From Sulfopaludibacter sp035606355 (GTDB taxonomy: Bacteria; Acidobacteriota; Terriglobia; Bryobacterales; Bryobacteraceae): a stretch of DNA of 64,000 bases. Under the pieces are notes generated by a model. That model did not search any database, was not told the DNA's origin, and saw nothing but the letters and a program-made list of their open reading frames with translations. Below are positions 7,696 to 15,729 of the stretch, in pieces. The stretch is taken from contig DATNFO010000010.1 in NCBI GenBank assembly GCA_035606355.1, positions 8,318-72,317 on the forward strand, read 5' to 3'. Position 1 is the first letter of the stretch; each line of letters begins with the position of its first letter. The position numbers were made by a program, and so were the translations under genes.

Positions 7696-8832
7696 TTACC
7701 GGAAGACCCCGGTGTGCCCCAACGAATATCTCCCCGGCTGCGGATACACGCACAGCCCATGCGGGCCATGCCCCACGGGAATTTTCGCGAGCAACTTCCC
7801 GCTTTCCGTATCGATGGCATAGACCTCGGAGTTGTACCGCCCGGACAGCCACAGCACCTTGCCATCGGCCGAAACCCCGCCCATATCCGGACTCCCGCCA
7901 CCCGGCAACTCCCACTTCTTCGCGACCTTTCTCGTCGCCAGATCGACAACCGAAATGGTGCCCTCCCCGCGATTCGAAACGTACAGCACGCGCGAATCGC
8001 GGCTCACGTACAGCCCGTGCGCGCCCTTCCCCGTCGGCAGAAAACTCTCCTGCTTGAACTCCTCTCCGTCGATCAGATGCAGCCCGTTGTTCTTCATGTC
8101 CGCAACGTAGAACACCTTGCCGTCGGGTGAAAGTTTCACATCCTGAGGCATTCCGCCTTCCGGCAAAGCCAGCCGTCCGAGCACCTTCTGCTTCTCCACA
8201 TCCACCTTGATCACCGCGCCGCCGAACTCGCAGCTCGCGATCAGGTAGCGCCCGTTCGCCGAAAAATCCATGTGGTCGATTCCCTTGCAGGGCACGTCCA
8301 GCGAATGCGTCATCTTCATCGTCGCCGCGTCGTGAAAGTTCAAGCGGCGCCGCTGCTCCGCCACGACGATCGCGTACTTGCCATCGGGCGTGTAATACAT
8401 GTTGTACGGGTCGATGATGGGAATCGTCTTCTTCACCTTCGCGGTGGCCGGGTCTATCAGCGTCAGGCTGTTGCCCATATCGTTCAGCACCCAGAGCGAT
8501 TTCAAATCCCAGGAGGGCGTCACATGTTGCGGCAGCCGTCCCACGCGAAAGTGGTCCACCACCTTGTACGTGGTGGGGTCGATCACGTCCACGGAGTTGC
8601 TCTCGGTATTCGGAACGTACACGCGAGAGATGAATTTGGCAACCGTCGGGCTCAACTCATTGTCACGGTCGTAGGAATAGATATCGTTCTGATTGGTGAC
8701 CGGCGGCATGCCGGGGAGTGGATTCGCCGACGGCGGCACACCGTCTGCAAAAACCATAAATAGGGCCAGGAAGAAAACGGAAGAGTACACGTAAATACTA
8801 TAAATGAACAGACGGCGCAGCCGGGCTGCCAT
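7696..8832 (-). CDS. Secreted YVTN-type beta-propeller protein
   Basis: The 378-residue protein has an N-terminal signal (MAARLRRLFIYSIYVYSSVFFLALFMVFA) and then about seven propeller blades built on the YVTN pattern. Examples are RVYVPNTESNSVDVIDPTTYKVV, SLWVLNDMGNSLTLIDPATAKV, FYVADMKNNGLHLIDGEE and VLYVSNRGEGTISVVDLATRKV. Such proteins act in the periplasm or at the surface as binding scaffolds or as electron-transfer companions. It follows the formate dehydrogenase membrane subunit by 60 nt on the same strand, so it may be the fourth gene of that operon. No catalytic residues or haem motif (CxxCH) are visible. Confidence 0.82.
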   Translation of the reverse strand: MAARLRRLFIYSIYVYSSVFFLALFMVFADGVPPSANPLPGMPPVTNQNDIYSYDRDNELSPTVAKFISRVYVPNTESNSVDVIDPTTYKVVDHFRVGRLPQHVTPSWDLKSLWVLNDMGNSLTLIDPATAKVKKTIPIIDPYNMYYTPDGKYAIVVAEQRRRLNFHDAATMKMTHSLDVPCKGIDHMDFSANGRYLIASCEFGGAVIKVDVEKQKVLGRLALPEGGMPQDVKLSPDGKVFYVADMKNNGLHLIDGEEFKQESFLPTGKGAHGLYVSRDSRVLYVSNRGEGTISVVDLATRKVAKKWELPGGGSPDMGGVSADGKVLWLSGRYNSEVYAIDTESGKLLAKIPVGHGPHGLCVYPQPGRYSLGHTGVFR

Positions 8833-8892
8833 TGTTCTGAATCGAACTCCAATAGAAACCGTACGGCCGCGGTGTAGAGAGAGGCATCCGCC

Positions 8893-9930
8893 TCACCCGA
8901 CCCCCTCGCGCTGCTGCCGGAACGATGCCCGCGCATCCCGCGCCGACGCGTTGCTCACATAATGCACCGCGAAGCGCATCGTGAACGATCCCAATAACCC
9001 GAGCACTCCTGCCACCTGCCTCGTCCGCCGCGACTGCGCGGGCAGCAGAGACACCACCAGGCTCGCCGCCGTCAGCACTTCCGCGCCTTTCCACAACACC
9101 GCCGTCCCGCCGCGCCGGAATGGCTCGGCCACGCGCTCTACTTCCGCCGCCGCGCGCTCCACCTGGTGTGCCGCCGCGATCTCCATCGCGCGCGCCGCCG
9201 TGCCGTACATTAGCGTAATCCGCTGCGCCATCGGACTCTCGTAGAACAGATCCAATACCGAAGCCGCGCTCGCCGCTCCCGATGAGATAAACAGCACCGG
9301 CATCCATTTGCGCCCCGCAATCCACGCCGGGATCGCGGTGTTCGAAACCAGCACTCCCGTATACCCGGCCAGCATCGTGCCGAAGACGCCCGAGATGTAC
9401 CCGCACAGCTCGCCCACTCGCCCGAGGAACCCTCCGCGGTTGATGAACAACCCCGTCGCGATCGATGCCGGAGCCGCAGCTGCCAGAATCCACGATCCCA
9501 TATTCATCGGCGACGTCGGCCGGAACACGCGCATCATGTTGATGAAACGCGATGGCCGCCCCAGATCGTGAATCAGGAATGCGGCGCCTGCGGTGGACCC
9601 GATAACGCCGGTCCAGTGACAGACGCTCGAGAACTCACGCAGTTCCTGGCAGTCCCTGCACGCCAACTGCACCGCCGCTCCGAGCGTCATCGCCGCCCCC
9701 GCTGCGCCTCCCAGGAAGTAGTAAATCGGAATATCGACGCTCCACACCGATTGCTTGAGCATCGGCCGGTCGTAATACGTGACGTCTGCGCCCTCGCTGC
9801 CCGGCACCTTGCCGTAGGGCTTCGGCGCGAACTTTTGAACCTGCTCCTCCTCGCCGCTCACGATCTGCTGCGCGCCTTCGCCGCTCAGCGTCGCCAGCGC
9901 GATATCGATGTCGCGGCCGTCGTGTCTCAT
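8893..9930 (-). CDS. nrfD: NrfD/PsrC-type membrane subunit of formate dehydrogenase
   Basis: The start at 9930 (MRHDGRDIDIALATLSGEG) overlaps the iron-sulfur gene stop as ATGA and gives 345 residues. After a soluble N-terminus, hydrophobic helices begin at WSVDIPIYYFLGGAAGAAMTLGAA and continue through FLIHDLGRPSRFINMMRVFRPTSPMNMG, a stretch typical of NrfD proteins (Asp-Leu-Gly-Arg plus the quinone-site region). NrfD proteins anchor molybdopterin and Fe-S subunits and pass electrons to or from quinones. Because it lacks haem, it replaces the cytochrome b subunit of enterobacterial Fdh-N. The C-terminus is a soluble basic tail. Confidence 0.87.
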   Translation of the reverse strand: MRHDGRDIDIALATLSGEGAQQIVSGEEEQVQKFAPKPYGKVPGSEGADVTYYDRPMLKQSVWSVDIPIYYFLGGAAGAAMTLGAAVQLACRDCQELREFSSVCHWTGVIGSTAGAAFLIHDLGRPSRFINMMRVFRPTSPMNMGSWILAAAAPASIATGLFINRGGFLGRVGELCGYISGVFGTMLAGYTGVLVSNTAIPAWIAGRKWMPVLFISSGAASAASVLDLFYESPMAQRITLMYGTAARAMEIAAAHQVERAAAEVERVAEPFRRGGTAVLWKGAEVLTAASLVVSLLPAQSRRTRQVAGVLGLLGSFTMRFAVHYVSNASARDARASFRQQREGVG

Positions 9931-10793
9931 CCCCGCACTCCCCGCGCCGCAAAAACGGAGCTTACCGCAACCGCCGCCATGCCAATCGCCGCAAACGCAA
10001 AACTTCGCCACGTATCCTTCACTCGCTTCGTGGGCACCACCGGATCCGGCGGCAAGTTGTACGCCTCCGGCTTGTCCACCAGCAGAAAGAATGCGTTCAG
10101 CCCTTCCGTGCCGGGCTGGCTCGCGGCGTCCGAGCCGTACAGATACGCTTCCGTCACGCCGTTCTCGTGCAGCCGTTCGACACGCGCCTCGGCGATGCTC
10201 CGCAGCTCATCCAGATCGCCGTAGCGAATCGAATCCGTGGGACACGCCTTCGCGCAGGCGGGCTGCATGTCGGCCTTCAACCGGTCATAGCACATCGTGC
10301 ACTTCCATGCGCGACCGTCGTCCTCCCGCCGATCGATCACGCCGAACGGGCAGGTCACGACGCAATAGCCGCAGCCGTTGCACACATCCGGCTGCACGTA
10401 CACCGTATCGAATTCCGTGCGGACGATCGCTCCCGTGGGGCACGCCTCCAGGCATCCCGCACGCGCACAATGCTTGCAGACGTCCGACAGAAACAGCCAC
10501 GATAAATCCCCGGCCGTCTGACCGCCGAGCGGGACCGGCCGCTCCACGAATGCCACATGGCGCCAGCTCGACGCACCCAGCGCGACCGTGTTGTCGTACG
10601 ACATGCCGGTGAAGTAGAGCCCGTCGTCCGGCAATTGGTTCCACTGCTTGCACGCCACTTCACACGCCTTGCAGCCGATGCAGATGGTGGTGTCGGTGAA
10701 AAATCCCTTGCGCGCAGTACGGTTCGGAGTGTCCTCGCGAGCCAGATGCGCTTCGAGTGCATGAGCTTCCGTCGCGCTCAGTACCGCTTCCAT
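9927..10793 (-). CDS. fdnH: Formate dehydrogenase iron-sulfur (beta) subunit
   Basis: The 288-residue protein carries four cysteine clusters for [4Fe-4S] centres: CIGCKACEVACKQW, CKHCARAGCLEACP, CNGCGYCVVTCPFGVIDRR, and the pair CTMCYDRL with CAKACPTDSI. A C-terminal hydrophobic helix (SFAFAAIGMAAVAVSSVFAA) matches the membrane tail of FdnH-type subunits. It conducts electrons from the molybdopterin subunit to the NrfD protein. The ATG overlaps the catalytic-subunit stop codon by one base (TGATG), and the downstream nrfD overlaps its stop, so the three are translationally coupled. There is no Tat or Sec signal. Confidence 0.92.
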   Translation of the reverse strand: MEAVLSATEAHALEAHLAREDTPNRTARKGFFTDTTICIGCKACEVACKQWNQLPDDGLYFTGMSYDNTVALGASSWRHVAFVERPVPLGGQTAGDLSWLFLSDVCKHCARAGCLEACPTGAIVRTEFDTVYVQPDVCNGCGYCVVTCPFGVIDRREDDGRAWKCTMCYDRLKADMQPACAKACPTDSIRYGDLDELRSIAEARVERLHENGVTEAYLYGSDAASQPGTEGLNAFFLLVDKPEAYNLPPDPVVPTKRVKDTWRSFAFAAIGMAAVAVSSVFAARGVRG

Positions 10794-13700
10794 CAGACGT
10801 GGCCCTCCTTCGAGTGCGGCGCTTTGAACTGTTGGCCCGTTTCCCCTTCGCGGCGAAGCCCGGGCAGATCGCGACTCTCCTCGCGCCCGCCGAGCGGCGC
10901 CACCAGCGGCCCGCTCGTCGCATACCGCCGTTCGCGTCCGCGGCGCCCGGGCTCGATCTGCACCGTGATCGCCTTCGTCTCCATAATGCCGACGTTCGGA
11001 TCGGCGACCATCGCGAACAGCTCGTTCGCCGCGTCGCCGCGCACCAGCCCTTTACTCGACCAGTGGTACGGCATGCCGATCTGATGTACCACGCGCCCGT
11101 TCAGCCGCAACGGCTTGATGCGCCGCGTCACGAGCACGCGCGCCTCAATCTCCGCCCGCATGCTGCGAATCGTCGCCCAGCCGCCGTTCTTCAAACCGAC
11201 CGCCTGGGCCAACTCCGGCGACACTTCGCAGAACATCTCCGGCTGCAATTCGCTCAGCCAGGGAAGCCAGCGGGACATGCCGCCCGCCGTGTGATGCTCC
11301 GTCAGCCGGTACGTCGTCAACACGTACGGGAAGCGCGGATCGTCAAACGGCTGATGATACGGATTGTCTTTCTTGCGCAGCCACTCCATGCGGCTCGGAT
11401 TGCATTGCTGCTTGTATAGCGGATTCCGCATCACCGATTCCTGCGGCTCGTAGTGCGCCGGCAGCGGAGCGTCCTGCAATCCGCTCGGCACAAAGATCCA
11501 CCCCTTGCCGTCCGACTGCATGATGAACGGATCCACTCCGGAGATGGTATCCTTCCCGCGAGCATCCGGCCCCGGCCGGTACGAGGGCGGCTTCTTCACG
11601 AAATCGGGCTCATCGTGTCCCGTCCACTTCTGCTGCTGCTCGTCCCACCAGACGTACTTCTTGCGTTCGCTCCACGGCTTGCCTTCCGGGTCGGCCGACG
11701 CGCGGTTGTACAGCAGGCGGCGGTTATGGGGCCACGCCCAGCCCCACTCAGGCGCTACCCAACTCTGCTGCCAATGCGGCTTCCGGCGCGCGGGCTGAAT
11801 CGTCGCATCCTTGTACGCGCCTGCGTAAATCCAACACCCGCTCGCCGTGGAACCATCGTCCTTCAAGTCGGTGAACCCCTCCACCGGCTTGCCGTCCGCG
11901 ATGGTGAACCCGTTAATCTCCCGCAGCACTGCTTCCGCGCTAGGCTCATTTAGCGGACCCTGCGTCGGATAGTCCCACGTCACATCGAGAATCGGACGGT
12001 CTTTCGCATCAGTGGACCCGGCATACAGTTTTTTCAGCCGCTGTCCCAGCTTGAAAATAAAATCGAGCTCGCTGCGCGAATCGCCGGGAGGCTCCATCGC
12101 CTTGTGATGCCACTGCAGCAGCCGCTGCGTGTTGGTGAAGCTGCCGTCTTTTTCCGTGTGCGCCGCGGCCGGAAACAGAAAAACTTCGGTAGCGATGTCT
12201 TCCGTCCGCACGTCGCCACGCTCGATTTCCGGCGCGCTCCGCCAGAACTCGGCGGTCTCGATGGCCTGGAAATCGCGGACCACCAGCCACTCCAGCTTGC
12301 GCAGCCCCTCGCGATGCATCGGCCCGTTGACCGTGCCAACCACCGGGTTCTCCCCCATGACGAAGTAGCCTTTTACTTTGCCGTCGGCCATCGCGGCAAC
12401 CGTGTTCATGTGGGAATGGTCGCCCGTGATTGCGGGAAGATAGTGGAAGCAGTAGCCGTTTTCCTTCGTCGCCGCCTCGCCGTACCACGCCTTCAGGAAC
12501 GAGGTCGAGTACTTGCGGAACTCTCCCCACCAGCCCGACGGCGATTCGTTCAGCTCGTTGTACGTCGCAAAATCCTTATCGTGTTTGGCGCGCGGCATCG
12601 GCAAATAGCCGGGCAGCAAATTGTATAACGTCGGAATGTCGGTCGACCCTTGAATCGAAGCGTGCCCGCGCAGGGCCATGATGCCGCCGCCCGGCCGCCC
12701 GATGTTTCCCAGCAGCAGTTGAATGATGCAAGCCGTGCGAATGTACTGCACACCCACGGTGTGCTGCGTCCATCCCACCGCGTAGCAGAATGCGCTCGTG
12801 CGCTCGCGGCCGGAGTTGCGGCACAGCGTCTCCGCCACACGCGTCAACAGGTTCGCCGGAATCCCGCAGGTCTTCTCCACCATCTCCGGCGTGTAGCGCG
12901 CATAGTGGCGCTTCAGAATCTGGAACACGCAGCGCGGATGTTGCAGGGTAGGGTCCGTCTTCTCCGCTTGAATTGGGTGCTTCTGTTCTTTACCGCTGCC
13001 TTCCGCCGATTCGCGCGCGCCCGCCGCGGCTTCCGGCGAAACGCCTTCGTACATCCATGTTTTGGTGTCGTACTCGCCCTTTTCGCTGTTCCACCCGCTG
13101 AAGATTCCGTCGCCTGCGTCGGCATCACGGAAATTCTCGTTGATGATCGCCGGAGCGTTCGTGTAGTTCACGACGTAATCGCGAAAATAGCGCTCGTTTT
13201 CGAGGATGTAATGGATGATGCCGCCCAGAAACGCAATGTCGCTGCCCGCGCGGATCGGCACGTGTATGTCCGCCACTGCGCCCGTGCGCGTGAACCGCGG
13301 GTCCACGTGAATGATAGTGGCGCCGCGCTCCTTCGCCTTCATCACCCAGCGGAACCCCACCGGGTGGCACTCCGCCATATTCGAACCTTCGATCACAATG
13401 CAGTCGGAGTTCTCCAGATCCTGCTGGAATGTGGTGGCCCCGCCGCGGCCGAAGCTTGTCCCCAAACTGGGGACGGTGGCGGAGTGTCAAATACGGGCCT
13501 GGTTTTCGATCTGAACAATGCCGAGGGAATTGAACAGCTTTTTGATGAGGTAGTTTTCTTCGTTGTCGAGAGTCGCGCCGCCCAAATGCGCGATCCCCAT
13601 GGTCCGGCGCACCGGATGGCCTTCTTCGTCCACCTGCTCCCACGTCTCTTCACGAGTCTTGCGGACGCGCTCGGCGACCATGTCCATCGCCTGTTCCAGC

Positions 13701-14047
13701 GGAATGTAGTCCCACTCGGTGGCGTGCGGCCGCCGGTACCAAACGCGCTGCAGCCGCTGCGCACTGGTGACCAACTGAAACGTCGCCGCGCCCTTCGGAC
13801 ATAAACAGCCGCCCGAAATCGGTGACCGTGGATCGCCTTCTATATCGATCACCTTCTCGTCTTTGATATAGACAAGCTGTCCGCAACCGACCCCGCAGTA
13901 GGGACACACCGACGCAACTACCCGGTCGGCGTTCTTCGTCCTTGGTTCGAGCGATTCGCTGCGTTCGGAAACCGCTGTGTGGCCCAACCCTTCGACGTCG
14001 CGGTTCTCCAACTGCCGGAATACCGGCCATTGCGTGGGATTCGCCAT
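10793..14047 (-). CDS. fdnG: Selenocysteine-containing formate dehydrogenase catalytic (alpha) subunit
   Basis: Read through an in-frame TGA at 13487-13489, this is one gene of 1084 residues, with selenocysteine as residue 187. Before the TGA the protein has the [4Fe-4S] motif CPYCGVGCG...GCLCPKG and ends QIENQARI. After it the frame resumes HSATVPSLGTSFGRGGATT and VIEGSNMAECHPVGFRWVMK. The known FdnG selenoproteins have ARV-Sec-HGPTVASLAPTFGRGA at this place, so the UGA aligns exactly with their Sec. It oxidises formate to CO2 at a bis-molybdopterin guanine dinucleotide centre. A GAGG ribosome site precedes the ATG. Unlike E. coli FdnG there is no Tat signal, so a cytoplasm-facing site is inferred. 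Selenocysteine synthesis genes are not in the window. Confidence 0.92.
13458..13474 (-). promoter_or_regulatory. SECIS-like hairpin for UGA recoding
   Basis: On the minus strand, 12 nt after the UGA, GTCCCC-AGTTT-GGGGAC forms a perfect 6-bp stem with a 5-nt loop containing a GU step. In E. coli fdhF the SelB-binding mini-helix begins about 11 nt after its UGA and also exposes GU in its loop. Position and shape therefore fit a bacterial SECIS. Confidence 0.82.
13487..13489 (-). other. In-frame UGA codon read as selenocysteine (residue 187)
   Basis: The TGA interrupts an otherwise continuous frame at the exact position of the catalytic selenocysteine in FdnG-type enzymes and is followed by a SECIS-like hairpin. 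An automatic gene caller would split the gene here. Confidence 0.9.
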
Positions 14048-14127
14048 GTCTGCCTCTGTCTTTCAATTTAGAATGCTATCTCGGACGAAGGCAGTGCGAA
14101 GCGGTACAGACTACGGTGGAGCGCGGG

Positions 14128-15729
14128 CTACGGCCTGCCGGCCAGCCGTTTGAGCCGTACGACCACTTCCATCGGATTGAACGGCTTCACGACGTAATCG
14201 TCGGCTCCGAGGTTGAAGCCTTGCACTACGTCGCTCTCTTTACTGCGCGCCGTCAGCATGATAACTCGCACATTCAGACGGGCGGCCCGAATCGCGGAAA
14301 GCACTTCAAATCCGTCGAGCCCCGGCATGTTGACGTCCAGCACAGCGACATCCGGCGGCGATTCCCTGATCGCTTTCAGTGCGTCTTCTCCCGATGTGGC
14401 CAGCCGGCACGTCACTCTGTGCTCGCGAAATGCCGCCTGCAAAACGGCGCGCACAGCGGGGTCGTCGTCCGCGATCAACACATTGGCATCCTGCATGGAA
14501 ACCGGCGCGCCCGCCGGCGATGCCGTCGTGTGGGACCAAGGCGACGGCCGCTGTGCCGAAACGCGCGACAGCGCGAACACCAGCCGCATCATCGCTTCCT
14601 CCGGCTGCCAGCCGTCGATCAGAAATTCCTGCGCGCGCGTTTGCACCGCATGATCCAGTGCCATGATGCGGTCGCGATTCCCCACCAGCACCATCGCGCG
14701 GCCCGGTGGGAACACACATCGCGGGTCCAGCCATGGCCCGGTCATCGCCTCCTCACGGACGTGCAGCATGATGGCCTGGCAGTTTCGGATGCCCTCCGAA
14801 TCCGGCGATTCCGACGAATCGAACAGGCGTGGCCGCGCACCGAGTGTTTCGAGAGTGGAGCATAAGCGCTCGGCCTCCTCCGCCGCGAAGCACACCATGG
14901 CGATGCGCTTGCCGGCAATCTCCTGGATCATTGCGGGCGGCAGGGTGTCCATGACCGCCTCGCGCGGATCGGTGAAGGCCAGTGCAAGCTCGCTCAGCTT
15001 TTCGCGCAGCACCTTCGCGTCAATGCGTTCCCCGTCCAGCAGATCCTTCGTGTCGCGAGCCAGCACGGCGATTTGTCCGTAGCCCAGCGCTCCCGCCGCT
15101 CCCACCCAGCGGTGCACCAGACTTTTTGCCTTCTGAATGTCGAACTTCGCGCCCAAATCCATCAGAATCTGGCGGCTTTGCAGGATTCCCTCTTCGAGGA
15201 ATCGCCGCCGCAAGCTCTCCAGTTCCAGGGCGGAAAGTTCCAATCCCGAGGGCAGGCCCGGCTTGGCGGGCGCAACCGTCGGTGGGTGCAATTCCGCCGT
15301 GGTCTGTTTTACGGGCTCGACGATGGCATGCCCGTTGGCGGTCGACGCCTTCGGTTGCGTGTTCGTCAGATATTCGCGGATGCGCCGGCCGAATGTCTGG
15401 GTATTGATCGGCTTGGTGATATAGCCGTCGCAGCCGGCTTGCATCGCGCGTTCTTCATCGCCCTTCATGGCGCACGCCGTCAGCGCGATCACAATCACGT
15501 CGCTGGTGTGCGCTTCCTGCTTCACACGGCGTGTCAACTCCAAGCCGTCCATGCCGGGCAGTTGTATATCCACCAGCATCAGCTTGGGGTGCACAGTGCG
15601 CAGAACGCGCAGAGCCTCCTCCGCGTCAGGCACGGCGAAAACCTGAAAACCCTCTTTGCGCAGAACGAGGTCCGCGAGCTTCAGATTGACAGGAGCGTCA
15701 TCGACTACCAGTATCGATTCATTTGGCAT
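14128..15729 (-). CDS. Multi-receiver response regulator (REC-Hpt-like-REC)
   Basis: The 533-residue protein begins with a receiver domain: SILVVDDAPVN, phosphorylatable Asp in KLMLVDIQLPGMDG, conserved Lys in DGYITKPI (residues 1-120). A helical segment around residues 190-270 contains SLVHRWVGAAGALGYGQIA, which resembles the phosphotransfer (Hpt) histidine helix. A degenerate receiver-like region follows (about 280-390), then a full C-terminal receiver: NVLIADDDPAVR, VAVLDVNMPGLDGF, DDYVVKPFNP. There is no DNA-binding or enzymatic output domain. Its start overlaps the end of the hybrid kinase gene by 11 nt, so it very likely takes phosphate from that kinase. Confidence 0.82.
   Translation of the reverse strand: MPNESILVVDDAPVNLKLADLVLRKEGFQVFAVPDAEEALRVLRTVHPKLMLVDIQLPGMDGLELTRRVKQEAHTSDVIVIALTACAMKGDEERAMQAGCDGYITKPINTQTFGRRIREYLTNTQPKASTANGHAIVEPVKQTTAELHPPTVAPAKPGLPSGLELSALELESLRRRFLEEGILQSRQILMDLGAKFDIQKAKSLVHRWVGAAGALGYGQIAVLARDTKDLLDGERIDAKVLREKLSELALAFTDPREAVMDTLPPAMIQEIAGKRIAMVCFAAEEAERLCSTLETLGARPRLFDSSESPDSEGIRNCQAIMLHVREEAMTGPWLDPRCVFPPGRAMVLVGNRDRIMALDHAVQTRAQEFLIDGWQPEEAMMRLVFALSRVSAQRPSPWSHTTASPAGAPVSMQDANVLIADDDPAVRAVLQAAFREHRVTCRLATSGEDALKAIRESPPDVAVLDVNMPGLDGFEVLSAIRAARLNVRVIMLTARSKESDVVQGFNLGADDYVVKPFNPMEVVVRLKRLAGRP

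Noticed and set aside
13487..13489. Nonsense mutation in the formate dehydrogenase gene
   Set aside because: The TGA aligns with the known selenocysteine position, a SECIS-like hairpin follows, and the frame is intact on both sides.
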